Part shown: positions 21,390-32,374 of the stretch, one piece after another
Layout of the letters: each line of letters starts with the position of its first letter
Position numbering within the stretch: position 1 is the stretch's first letter
Assembly: GCA_002105175.1 (NCBI GenBank)
Contig: MCGE01000010.1
Location: 372,001-436,000 of the forward strand
DNA length: 64,000 nucleotides
Direction: 5' to 3'
Source of the DNA: Absidia repens
Lineage: Eukaryota > Mucoromycota > Mucoromycetes > Mucorales > Cunninghamellaceae
The notes under the pieces: model-generated
The model's input: the letters and a program-made list of their open reading frames with translations, nothing else
Database searches by the model: none
Told to the model about the DNA's origin: nothing
Program-made: the position numbers and the translations under genes

Positions 21390-21665
21390 GATTAGTCTCG
21401 GTAACAGGTATTGATCAAAACCAATACTTAATATGGGCATTGTCCCGTTAAGGTATCGGTATTGCTAATCCCGCTAAAAAGTTTTGATCAATACCAGTAC
21501 CTAATAGTGGTATTGTCCCGCTAAGGTTTTGGTATTGCTAATCCCGCTAACAGGTATTGATCAATACCAATACTTGATATTGGTATTGTCCCGTTAAGAT
21601 ATTGGTATTGCTAATCCCGCTAACATGGTATTGTTCAATACCAATACTCCTCATTTAGGTATTGT
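21390..21665 (+). repeat. Right subterminal tandem repeats of the hAT element
   Basis: About four units of roughly 65 bp, each with GGTATTGCTAATCCCGCTAA(C/A) followed by a version of GGTATTGATCAATACC (perfect at 21553-21568) and ATTGTCCCG(T/C)TAAG. They run in the same direction as the left-end copies. The palindrome lets them present equivalent sites at both ends. Confidence 0.85.
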
Positions 21666-21676
21666 TAAGAGCCCTA

Positions 21677-22409
21677 TAAATAAGTGATATAGCAGATAAG
21701 ATTTTTATTAAATAAAATGATGGATGTAAATTTTGAATTTCATTTTGAGGCTATGTGTGTAATTTGAGGAAGTAGGTTATTTGTAGATACGTGTCGTATC
21801 CCGCATTTGATGATTTATTTTTATTATTATTGAAATCATCATCTTTATTTCTATTTTTCTTTTTCTTTTATCATTTTTGTTGTATTTTTTGAAATAAAAT
21901 AAGACTTAGTATCAAGTATTTAAAAATTTTGGATGATTTTTTATTTCTATTCAAATGTATTGTCTTATTTACGGTATACTAATGTGTTGGCATGCGTGTA
22001 TGTCAAAATAGGGGATGATGAATGTGTTAGGAATTTGTGTAGAGGGTGATTCAGGGTCTGAATTATGTATTTTAGAATAATCGCATGTGCATGTACTAGA
22101 ATATAGGAATAAATGAAATATATATATGCATATATATGAAAAGATAGATGGATAGATGGAAGATACGTACAGTATATGTGTGTGTTGATCTACAACAAGT
22201 GGCTAACCAGTAAGCCGGTTACTTAAACCAGTTTGACTTGGCAATCTTGTCTGCAAAGCCATCTAGGAAAGAGAACAATTATATTGCCCATGTCGAATAA
22301 TAGCTGTGGTAGTTTTAGGAGAAGAGAATATTCATGTCAATGATGCTGCGCGGTGCTGATTATTATAGAAAAAGAGAAGCTCCTATGTCTGTATCCAGTA
22401 GAATAATTC
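21677..22409. other. Intergenic between hAT element and repeat copy D
   Basis: AT-rich with no supported gene, RNA or transposon feature. Confidence 0.5.
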
Positions 22410-23310
22410 AAATCCCGCCACATGATTTTTTTTTGCGTTCTCCCTTTCTCCCTTTCTCTCTCTCTTTCTTTCTTTTTTCTTCACAATTGTTGCTTAAAGA
22501 TATTATGTTGGACTTGGATTAGTGTTAGGACTAGTTTAGAAGGGTTTTAAGATTAGAGATTACAAGATTCATGGGAAACCCTTTCATTTTGAATTTAGAA
22601 TCGGAAAACATCATAGTAGTTGGCTTTGTGGAGAATTACCTTGTCCATAGTTTGTATCTCCAACTTGGAAAATTGTGTCTCTTTTTATTTGCTTCAATAA
22701 AAAATATCTCGTTATTTTCTCATGTCTTGTATAAAAGCTTCCTTTTTGCCATCTTCCCTTTACATTAGCGTTGACCAGTCGTACGCCTTAATAAAACATA
22801 TTCCTTTTAGTGTACCTCGTAGTATGCATATACTAGTATATTATCTCCCAATTTACAATCGCCCCATTAGATTAGTGTTGACCATTCTTCAAAACTCCTC
22901 CATTAGACTCATTCCTACTTCTTTCATTAGATCTTGTGTTACAAAGACCCCCCGCACCCCTCATTTTAGTGTATACCAAATATTACTTCAATGAAATACG
23001 TAGTTTTATTAACATGCTCTGACTCATCGAATAGTGAGAAATATCACCAATACTGGTTGTCTTTTTTTTTTTTTTTTTTTTTTCTGAGAGCAGATATTTT
23101 GAGAGAGTCTTAACAGACACTCATTATCAACCACTACGACTACTTTTCCCTAGAACCCCAGCGACTAGTTGGAAGGTTCGCGTCATTTAATATGAAATAC
23201 GACACTATTCCTGTTCCATCATTTACATCAATCGATTAGGCTGTGCCACTCGCTATAAATTATTCATCTCCACTAGGCTGTTCACACAATACGGTATATA
23301 TCACGTTTAT
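22410..23310 (+). repeat. Dispersed repeat family, copy D
   Basis: Near full-length copy. It begins with AATCCCGCCACATGATTT, a (TTTC)n pyrimidine tract, then the core (GGACTTGGATTAGTGTTAGG, AGAAGGGTTTT, CATGGGAAACCCTTTC; 22510-22600). Two further GATTAGTGTTGACC / CATTAGCGTTGACC units follow, each trailed by TTCAATGAAAT/TAATAAAAC. The tail carries CCCAGCGACTAGTTGG and AATACGGTATAT. A poly-T insert sits at 23062-23083. Confidence 0.75.
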
Positions 23311-23462
23311 CATTTTAATGACTATATTTTATTGTTATTATCTACGAAACAATCAAATCTTCACTTTGCTGTGACTGAAAACCTGCCCCCAGATAATGAT
23401 GATGGGGGGGGTTGTGATGTTGACAATGAGAATGCTCTTGTAGGTGTTGGACGTTGTTATAG

Positions 23463-23981
23463 TCATGAAGGTGGAAGCCGTACACAATAGCTTTGATCCT
23501 TTTTTATAAATGGTAAGAGGACTCGATTTAATTGACAAAGCTCAACTATAAACGTGGCCAAAGCATGGTTCAAACCGACCACATGAGCTGCATGATCATG
23601 AACTCGCTGGGTTAATAATGACATATATTCTTGACACTGGTAAAATCTGGATCGGATTTTACAAAGAGCAACTACCCAGTGATGTCTTATAGTATGGATG
23701 TGATTATGTTCAGATGCAGTGACCCAATGTTCTGTATGGTTGAGCTGCTTTACCATAATGGTAACCCGGTATAATTGTGCTCTAATATATTGATATTGCA
23801 TTCTGCATTCAGAGTTTAGTCCCCGGAGATATCGAATTGCGTACTGAGCCTCCATCAGTTCGGATTCTCGTCTATTTTTCATGTGTTTGGCTGCATGATA
23901 CCCTGCTAAAAGTTGTGTATATCTCGCCTCGAGTTTCACTTTTTCTTTTCGTTTTGAAGATATTTTCAATATAATCATCAT
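23463..23981 (-). CDS. Uncharacterised helical protein
   Basis: Single-exon frame of 172 residues. The start is taken at the first of two adjacent ATGs (MMIILK, 23981), because codons upstream are a low-complexity CA/TG repeat. The protein is Lys/Glu/Arg-rich at its N-terminus and predicted mostly alpha-helical (KRKEKVKLEARYTQLLAGYH, ESELMEAQYAIRYLRG), with many His and Tyr residues and an amphipathic C-terminal half. No domain was recognised. It ends 404 bp before the kinase stop, on the same strand. A long frame with balanced amino-acid use supports coding, but it could be part of a longer spliced gene. Confidence 0.5.
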   Translation of the reverse strand: MMIILKISSKRKEKVKLEARYTQLLAGYHAAKHMKNRRESELMEAQYAIRYLRGLNSECRMQYQYIRAQLYRVTIMVKQLNHTEHWVTASEHNHIHTIRHHWVVALCKIRSRFYQCQEYMSLLTQRVHDHAAHVVGLNHALATFIVELCQLNRVLLPFIKKDQSYCVRLPPS

Positions 23982-24384
23982 TTTTCTTCCTTTCGAAATA
24001 CAGATACATACACACACACTCACATACACGCACACGCACATGCACACTCCAATAATATAAATAGGAATATATGACAAAAGAAAACAAAAAACAAAAAAAC
24101 ACAAGTCGGTAATTTATGTGATAATGGTTCTTTGTTTTTATTTATTTTTGTTGTTTCTTTGTACATATCAAAAAGTATAACGAAGTAAAGGGTATTTAAC
24201 TAAATAATTAAAACGACAAAACAAAAAAAAAAAAAAAAAAAAAAAAAGGAAAATAGAGGAAGGTATACTAAACTAAAGAAGTGGAGCCATTTACAGGACC
24301 TTGAGCCATAACCAGTCGCCACTACGTTTACCAAGTGAAGTGAAGTAAGTATAATACCAAGATCATCATCTTGTTGTTGCTGTA

Positions 24385-26526
24385 TTACCTTTCCCCACCA
24401 ATATTTGCAGCTTTGGATGAGGAATTTGTGGTATTATCATCCTGATGATATATGTCACCACCAATCAATGCAGAGCGTTCCACTATTTCTGTAGCATCAT
24501 TCGCAGATCCATGTCGTTGTTGTTGTTGTTCTGGGTAAGACAATTGCCGATGAGTATGTATCTGATCATCATGTTTCCAACCGATATCCATACTCAAATA
24601 ATCACTACCTGTCGAATAACGTGGCGCGTCAATGTCAGTCCTCCGTAATTTGGGATCGTCCATCATCATGAACGTGTCGGTGCTATGCTGTCGCCTTTTC
24701 CCAATATATGGTGGCATCAATTGAAATGGTAAATCATTCCCGCTGTCACTGTCATCAACCGGTTCATTTGATATCACTTTGCCAAGACTATCCAACTTTT
24801 GTTGCACCCGGTCCAGTTGAATGTTATCGTTTTCATCATCAAAATCTTCGAGAATGGGGTGAGCTGTGTCACCAGAGGAGGACGTCGGTGATTTGATCAA
24901 AGTAGGTGGATTAGGTGTTGGTAGCAGTTGGCGTGCTTGGTGATGTATCTTTGTTGGTAAATTACTGAATTTGTCGTCACGAATAATTTCATCCACTGTC
25001 ATAGAAGTATCAGTCGTGGTCATTGTCATGTCAGCCGATAATGTTGCGGTTGTTGTGATGGAGGAAGCGGTTATTGCATCAATCGATGTTGGCGTGTCCG
25101 TTGCAGCTGTTTCTGAGTGCGTATTTGTTTCCGAAAAGAATGAGTGATTTAAAGCATTAGCCGCCTTGAGTCGTTGTGATGGATTGAAAAATAAAAATTG
25201 GTGTAGGAGGTCCAGCATGGAAGGACTTGCTTCAGGAATGACATCTGCTAAAGGTTGAGGTAATAGCTAATATATATATATATAATATAAGTAAGTACGC
25301 TGTTTTAGGCTTCAAATAAATGTTCAAAAAACCAAAAACAAACTTACGTAAGGAAATTCAAAGCCGATCCTATGCGCCAATTTCACGCCTTCACGCCATT
25401 CGCCGCCCCCGTCTAGTAACGAGATGGTGGAAGCTGTATTTGTGTTGCTTCGTGATCGCTTATTCGGGGGTGGAGGTACTGAATCCATTGTACTTGTTGG
25501 TGGTAGCGTATCAAGAGGTTTTCGTCGTGCAAAGCCAGGACTAGCCTTCTTTTCAGATCGTAGGGTTTTCTTTTTGGCAACGCTGCTGATAAATTTGTTT
25601 CCAGGACTTCCCAAAAGTTGGCATATACGATATAGTTGATCGATTTCGGATTCACCCGGAAATAGTGGTTGACGACTAATCAATTCAGCAAAAATGGTTC
25701 CGATCGCCCATAAATCCACAGCATCGGAGTAGTTGGATGATCGTAGTAAAACCTCAGGAGCACGGTACCTACCAATATAAAGTCCTTTTGTTCAGCTTTT
25801 CTACCCATATAAACAGATAAAACGACAAATCAATGCTTACCATCTAGTGCTTACATACTCAGTGTATGGAGGGTGCGAACTTGTTTCACGAGCCAAACCA
25901 AAATCAGCCAATTTAATGATAGGTGTGCCAGTCCCCAGAGAAAGTAATAGATTTTCAGGCTTAAGGTCGCGATGGAAAATGTGATTGTGATGTATATGAG
26001 CAACAGCTGCCAATGTTTGTCGCCTTATCATAAAAAAAGGAGAGAATGAGAACCTATCTCTGATCATCCGTTTGGTTGGCCCTCCATATTCTAATAGCTT
26101 ACATGATATCCCGAAGTTCACCAAGTGTGAAGAAGCTATCAGTATCCCGCTTTTCTTTGATGAGTTGATAGAGGTTTCCACCATTCATATATTCCAAAAC
26201 AAAATAGAGTTCATGAGAAGGTGCAAAAAAGATGTCGAGAGTCTTGACAATATTGGTATGAGGGGGTAATAGACGTAAAATCTTGCACTCTAACAGATGG
26301 TCGCATTCTGTAGCTGAGGTGAGTTTCCGTTTCATAATTTTGATTGCTACCTATTACATAATGAATAAGTTCAAATTCAACATATATTGAGTGTTGCTGT
26401 TGTTGTTTATTTTATTACCACTTTATGAGAAGATTTTTGGACTGCTCTGTGGACAGAGCCAAAGGAGCCTGCACCTATGACTTCCAGAAAGTCGAATTCG
26501 TCGCGAGGGCACCCATCTCTAATCAT
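24385..26526 (-). CDS. Ime2/MAK-like serine/threonine kinase (RCK family)
   Basis: Five exons (26419-26526, 26103-26350, 25841-26023, 25348-25768, 24385-25266) give 613 residues. Glycine loop [10 protein letters not shown], catalytic Lys in VAIK, HRD in [13 protein letters not shown] in LADFGLA, and TEY in the activation loop followed by [15 protein letters not shown] identify the CMGC kinases of the MAK/ICK/Ime2 group. An insert with [10 protein letters not shown] and Ser/Pro-rich sequence sits before the last kinase helices, and a ~270-residue Ser/Thr/Asp-rich tail follows. Fungal relatives act in meiosis or light and nutrient-controlled development; U. maydis Crk1 is one. The role here is inferred from family. 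All introns are GT-AG. Confidence 0.85.
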
Positions 26527-27331
26527 TATATGTGTATTATATTTCAGCAAATGTGGTAAAATGTAGATGAGCACGTAAAAGGAAGGATGTGTTCTTTGTA
26601 TAGGATATAAATATAAAAAATATGGAAAGGCAGTGTACGTGTATAATACAAAAGAGGGAAGAAGAATGAATGAGGAAAAAAAAAAGGACAAGACTTATTA
26701 TTCAACATTAAATCACCGACTACGAATCAAAATTTCCATTTTCCTTGTTAAGGAGCACAAGGAGTTGAATATTGGTCGGTTGTTCCATAGGCAAGAAATA
26801 TATGTCATATTACATTGTATTCACGGCAAATACAATGTTATAAATTTGTTTTGCTTTATAATTTTTAGATTGGTTTTGAGGAAAACTTTTGCATTAACGT
26901 TTTCCTTTGTCCTTAATTAATTGATAGTATTCCAATCGGGGTTTGAATTGCTGCTTGGCATAAATCTTCAACAGGGCAAATCACTTCAGTTTCTCAATAA
27001 GTGAAGGAAAAAACAATGTCTATATGGTGCCTTTGTTCTTTTACGGTACGTCATACATCCAGGCCTCGGTATTCGATGAATGCACTAGCAGAACGTTAAG
27101 TGAGACTTCTCGGTCTTTGCTAACATTTCGTCTGCCCTCAGATCTACAGGAAAATCGTCACAATGCAAAAAATGTTTCTTGGTGGTTTTAATCGCCGCCC
27201 ACTTATTTTATTTATTTTTTTGTTTGTCCCCAGCTTCTTTCTTACTTTTATAAGCATATACCCGTTCCTACTCGATCCGCTTCATTTTACGAGCCTACTC
27301 TTCATTTATTTATTTTGTACACTCTAATCAT
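26527..27331. other. Divergent intergenic region
   Basis: Lies between the leftward kinase gene and the rightward gene at 27332, so it should hold both promoters. No clear TATA box or repeat stands out. Confidence 0.45.
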
Positions 27332-27747
27332 ATGTCCACCCACCTTGGCACGATACAGAGACGTATTGAAACTCTTTTAGTGGAATTCAAGCGATCAAGA
27401 AATATTTGGCAAGAGCTAAATACCGAAGGACTCCCTGCTGCCAGTAAACTGGTCAACTCTGTGATCCAGTCAAGGTAACTTTCCTCCTTTTCCTCCAACA
27501 CTATATATTTTAACAAAAAGGAATCAAGATATTATACTAACATGTTGTTTGTAATAGATATTCCGATGACTTGGCATATTGGCATCCCTCCTTACAAAAA
27601 GAGTTCCCAAATATTATCAAAAAGTATGAACACAAGATGAACAAGTTGATCGAACAGGACTACATCAAGATATCGGTTATTTTGGAACGTATGGTATGTT
27701 GTTTGGAGAAAAAAAGATGTATCCGATCGATAAACTTTTACTAACTG

Positions 27748-27836
<89 letters not shown>

Positions 27837-28238
27837 CTAGGCCAAACAATACGCCAAAATGGTTACTTTTGCTCAGGAATTTATCGCAATCGAAAAACGT
27901 GCTAGTGAGGTCTTGGAAAATGTTGAAATTCCCATATTCAGGACATGTCCCATCCACGTCTTTGGTAAGACAATAAAAACGACAATAACGCAAAGAATTA
28001 TACGAATAACAGCCTCATCCCTTGTGATTTTTATGTAGTGAAAAGAACGAGTGACGTAGTGGCTATGTATGCAAAAGAACTAGCATTGAAAAAACGTTTG
28101 GTAGAACATGGATTCAAGCAAATATCAAGTCAAGAAAATGGCATGTCTTTGTTGTCTGTGTGGCTGAACCAACCTACACTCTACGACCATGTGATTCAAG
28201 AATTCGATGACATTTGCCAAGTAGAATTAGACTCTTAG
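27332..28238 (+). CDS. Small conserved protein, probable AIRIM/C1orf109-like
   Basis: Four exons (27332-27474, 27558-27693, 27841-27964, 28039-28238) join in frame to 200 residues. It is all-helical, with an N-terminal LVEFKRSRNIWQELN segment, a Tyr-Ser-Asp-Asp...FPNIIKKYEHKMNKL block, and a C-terminal DVVAMYAKELALKKRLVEHG helix. The spacing and patterns (W-x-x-L, FP-x-hydrophobic, a late MxxW/Y-helix) resemble the C1orf109 (AIRIM) family, which works with AAA-ATPases in late ribosome maturation. That match is from memory of the pattern and is moderate. The intron before exon 3 ends in T37 followed by (GTT)n. Confidence 0.6.
27750..27837 (+). repeat. Poly-T plus (GTT)n inside an intron
   Basis: About 37 T residues followed by about 17 GTT units, ending 3 bases before the acceptor AG at 27839-27840. 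It forms an exceptionally long pyrimidine/TTG tract at a 3' splice site. Confidence 0.9.
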
Positions 28239-28884
28239 TATATATTAGATTGATTAACTGTATAATAGATTGTATATATGATATGTTGATTAGGGATATT
28301 TTTATTATCAATATCGATGGATTGTTTTTGATGTAGATAATAAAGTATATGGTTGTTTAAAAACGAAAACTAGATCAGGGTATTTGGAAAATTATTTATT
28401 GATTACACCCTAACAGATGACATGCAGGTGGGCTTTGCTATTTGTGTCAGGCGCTGCGGATAAATAGAAACAGTATGTTTTTTTTTTGTGGTAGATGAGG
28501 GTAGTTTTCGAAATTGGAGAAAAAAAACCAGATGAAGACAATTAAATAAATTGTAAAGTAGGTTGGGATACATGATATGCTTATTAGAAATATTTTATTA
28601 GTGGTATGTGGATGGTTTTTGGTATTGATAGTAAAGTAATAGTAATAGGCAAATACACTAGTGAGTTCAAAGAAGGGGTAGGGTGAGATTCATGCAGGTG
28701 AAGTGTGCAACACTAAATAGGGAAAAGGACAATAAGGGTGGGGAAATGAGGAGAAACAAAATGCTTAAAGAGAATATATATAAGAGGAGGTAAATGTATA
28801 CAAAAATATAAAAAGGAAAAAACGATGTAAAGTAATAATAATAGTAATAGTAATAATATCAATATAAAGGTGGAAATAACTAAA
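28239..28884. other. Convergent intergenic region
   Basis: 3' ends of the AIRIM-like gene and Galpha gene face each other. AT-rich, with a (TAATAG)n-like stretch near 28830-28860. No gene seen. Confidence 0.5.
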
Positions 28885-30520
28885 CTAAAGAATACCGGAG
28901 TCCTTGAGAGCATTTTGTAGTATAGTTTCTTTGATCGCTGCAAAAACAAGTCGGATCTAAAACATATTTAAAAAGAATGGCGATGGTTAGTTAAAATGCT
29001 ATTGCTCCTTTCCAATTGACTCTTTTTTTGTCCTACATTGGAAGTGTCGGTTGCCTGGGTTAGACTAAAGCATGTAATGTGAAGGAAAGAGAAGGATGAT
29101 AATTGGCGGTCAGGTATTGTTGTATGTTAAGAATTATAATAGTATCTACTACTTACTGAGGGTAGATGTTGAGCTTGGCACGATTGGTTTGATTAAACCT
29201 CCATAAGATATACTTGGCGGCCTTGTTAGGATCTTGACCACCTTGAAGTATATTTATAAAAAAAGAATTAGTAAAGGTGATGAAACACGAGATATGATTT
29301 TTTTTTACCTCCATAATCAGGGAAGTAACGTTCCAGGGGTACTTTTGGTAATTTGCCTTTAAAGACATCAGTTTTGTTGAGGAATAATATGATTGATGTA
29401 CGAAGGAACCATCGACTATTGATAACAGACTCGAAGAGCACCAAACTTTCCATCATTCTATTTTGTCGAGATTCTTCGAGTAAAACTTGATCATATTCAC
29501 TGAGAGCCACACAAAAGATAATTGAGGTCACCGCTTCAAAACAATGTATCCATTTTTTCCGTTCTGATCGTTGTCCCCCACATCGAACATACTATCATAA
29601 AAATAGTAACAAGTAATAAGTAAACCCCCCCCAACTTCGAAGTATACTGTGACTTACTGAATGCTGAGTTGACCCATTGTGAATCTTGTTTCAGTGATAC
29701 CTGTAGTTTTTGATCTTGCTCGTAAAACATCTTGGACATCAGGTACATAATCAGCCTGTCCTAACCGTTTAATCTCTTCAAAAAAGCTAAATACAATAAC
29801 GATTAATGCTGTTTTTCATCATCAACATTACTCCTCCCCCTTTTCTTTCCCTAGTCCCTGAATTTTTTAATAACAATGAAAAAAAAAAAAAAAACTTACT
29901 AAGGGGCCGAATCCATGAGATAAAATTCACTAGCTTCTCCATCTAATAAACGAGGAATGACACCATCAGTCCATAAGTTTGCAATGGCATCGACTACTTC
30001 AGGGTCAATAGGTTCACTTGGATCCACCAAAGTATAGTCTGCGATACGTTGTGCATAGTGCTAGGAAAATAAAATAAAAATGCTGTTAGTAAAGCAACAA
30101 GGGAAGTGTTAAGGAGTTAAGTTCAGGAAGAAACTTTCCTTTTGTGTTTATTACCTCGTTTTTATCATCTTCATATTGATAGTTAAATTTACTAATAGCT
30201 GCCACAAGAGTTTGGGCTGATTCAATGACATTTTTGTATACAGTTGCGCGCCAGGTAAAGAGTTCATCTTTCGAGTAACCACTTTGGTGAATAATCTTCA
30301 TTTGCTTGGATATTGTTGTCTTCCCCGATTCTCCACTTCCTAGTGAACAAAGCAGCAAAATATATACTATTAGAATTTGCAGAGTTTATACATCTAACTT
30401 ACCTAATAACAATATCTTGCATTCCCGTTTGAGTTTCTTATTGTCTTCTTCCAACATTCGGTCGATACGTTGACTTCGTTCTCTATCTTCGCGTTCCTCC
30501 GAAGACATGCATATACCCAT
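28885..30520 (-). CDS. Heterotrimeric G-protein alpha subunit, one-base frameshift
   Basis: Eight exons (30403-30520, 30155-30339, 29900-30060, 29658-29786, 29309-29591, 29157-29241, 29037-29064, 28885-28956). N-terminal MGICMS offers myristoylation (Gly2) and palmitoylation (Cys4) sites. P-loop [19 protein letters not shown] before switch II, NKTD guanine-specificity motif, and a TQATDTSN segment in place of TCAT follow; C-terminus LKDSGIL. In exon 5 the DVGGQ switch-II codons are one G short: the plus strand has five C at 29575-29579 where six are needed, so the frame breaks there and resumes. With that base the exons total 354 codons. Every splice site is GT-AG. A sequencing error in the G run is as likely as a real lesion. 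Confidence 0.85.
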
Positions 30521-31010
30521 AGTTGATAACAGAATGTTGACGAAATAAAGGATTGGTAGGGAGATAAAAAATAAAAACAAAAACAAAAAAACAAAAACAA
30601 AAATAGAATGTAAAAGGCAAAAGAAAGAGAGAAAAAAAGATAAAAAGATAAAAAAGGCAGGTGTGAAAAAAAACCTGGCCGCTAAAAAGTCCGCCATGCT
30701 TGAAAATTAAGGAGAATCAGAGTGATCACAGAATGAATGAGTGATTCCATCAAAAGAGAGGAGCCACTATTCCACTATTCAACCTTAAAAAATAGGCTTC
30801 TCTCCTAATCTCCCTTCTCATCCCATTATACACCCTCTCATCTCCTTTCGTAATCCTCCTTAGCCATTTCATAAAGACTGAGATATAAAGATAAAACAAA
30901 ATAAACAATAAACGATATTTTGAAAAAACGGACAACGCAAAATTATAATAAAAAAAAAACTACAATATTGTTTATTTGCAAAATATCTAAATATTTAATA
31001 AACTATTTGC
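30521..31010. other. Galpha 5' flank
   Basis: A/T homopolymer-rich upstream sequence with AAAAAC(A)n repeats near 30575-30605, expected to contain the Galpha 5' UTR and promoter. Open frames here are Phe-rich artefacts. Confidence 0.4.
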
Positions 31011-32374
31011 CTACAAAGTATCATCACTAATAAAGAACCACTTGTCGATGGAAGAATCAATAGAAGCAGGAGTTTGAGCATCGGCCTATCGCACAAATAA
31101 GAAGAATAAGATCCATCAGTCAATACATTCCTTCAACCATGGATGGTTATCACACTTGCAGCAGGGACATTAATAGCAGCTTCATCATCAAATTCAACCT
31201 TGTAAGGAGAATCTACAGCTTGAACGTTGACACTAGAAACAAATAAATGCAATGTCTCTTTCAAAATAATTCATTTTTCGCAATTTCAAGTCTTACACAG
31301 AGAATCGGATTTTCCAGTGATCAAGTTCTTCCAAACTTGGTTCGTTTCCAAAACAATTTCAGTGGCATATTTCTATAAAGATCAATGTCATCAAATGATG
31401 ATATCTTTTTGAATCTAAAGATAATTGAATCTATCTTATTCTTAGCTTCACCGCTAAATGCAAAAACGTTTTCGGGCTTGCTATCGGGAATCTTGTATCT
31501 ACGGAACCATTCAGTAATCGCACGGACGAGACGAGGGAGATGCTTTTCAACATCTTCGATATCTACGCTAAATAATAAAAATAATAATTAGCTGCGATAG
31601 AAAGACACAAAAAAAGGGGGGATGGGGAGATCTGATTGTATTACCATTCAATTTGGGAGCCAATGACTCATTTACATCAATCGCAAGCACTTTCCAATCA
31701 GTTTCACCTTCATCCAAAAGAGTCATAATACCAATATTTTTGACTTGCTTGATTTGACCAGCAGTAGCGACTTGTTCACCAGTTTCGAGAACATCAATAG
31801 GATCATTATCACCCTTAGCCTTGGTTTCCGCGTGAATGTGATTAGGATCTTCCCAAGTCTATAAATAAATATATGGCCAGTCAACAAAAAACATCGTTTT
31901 GGGATAAGCATTACTTACTTGAGGGAATGCGCCGTATTTCCAGATATAACCTTGGAAGCAGTTTTCGGACAAACCAAACCTTACCCTTCTTAGTATCTTG
32001 CTTTATAGGATTGAAGTTTTTTTTCTTGCTGATTTGATTCATATACAACACACCAACTGTAAGATTAGTTCCTGACGCAAGCATACACACGCATACATAT
32101 GATGAATTACTTTAGGCTAAGCATTGGACCAACGAGGGATTTCAACTACCATGTTTAAAACTGTCTTTTCTTCATTGGCAAAGAGAGAAAAGTCGTGGAA
32201 AGGAGAGACAGGGACGCCGTTATTTTCTATAACCCCCCAGTAAAAACATAATTAGTATAGTGATTGATGTCTACTATCACCTCCACGTAGCACCGAGTTT
32301 CACTATTTACCATAGAATAGACGGGAATCGAGAGTGCTGAGAGCACCAACTTGACGAGTTTGGTAATCGGCCAT
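31011..32374 (-). pseudogene. Inorganic pyrophosphatase, disrupted copy
   Basis: Soluble family-I PPase hydrolysing PPi to phosphate. Recognisable pieces in order: [75 protein letters not shown], catalytic [48 protein letters not shown], and C-terminal SIDKWFFISDDTL. Lesions: TAG immediately after SNA (about 32129) with no proper donor there; altered start of the next exon; one extra A in the AAAA run at the VRN codons (plus-strand TTTT about 31962-31965), shifting frame; and the donor after EAKNK reads AAG|ATAG instead of GT (a GC donor four codons earlier is an alternative). Several independent lesions favour a pseudogene. An intact paralogue is expected elsewhere, since PPase is essential in fungi. 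Confidence 0.75.

Larger units (their letters stand above)
18145..21676 (+). mobile_element. hAT-family DNA transposon (decayed)
   Basis: 3532-bp element bounded by perfect 12-bp terminal inverted repeats TAGGGCTCTTAA / TTAAGAGCCCTA, typical hAT ends. It contains a multi-exon BED-finger hAT transposase on the plus strand and subterminal palindrome-bearing repeats at both ends. The flanking 8-mers (TTGTTGTG and TAAATAAG) do not match, so no target-site duplication remains. In-frame stops in the transposase show it is no longer autonomous. Confidence 0.9.

Noticed and set aside
18145..21676. 8-bp target-site duplication for the hAT element
   Set aside because: Flanking octamers TTGTTGTG and TAAATAAG do not match, so no duplication is claimed.
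30386..30697. 103-codon frame overlapping the Galpha 5' end
   Set aside because: Its N-terminal part is Phe-rich upstream sequence; only the portion from ATG 30520 has Galpha features.
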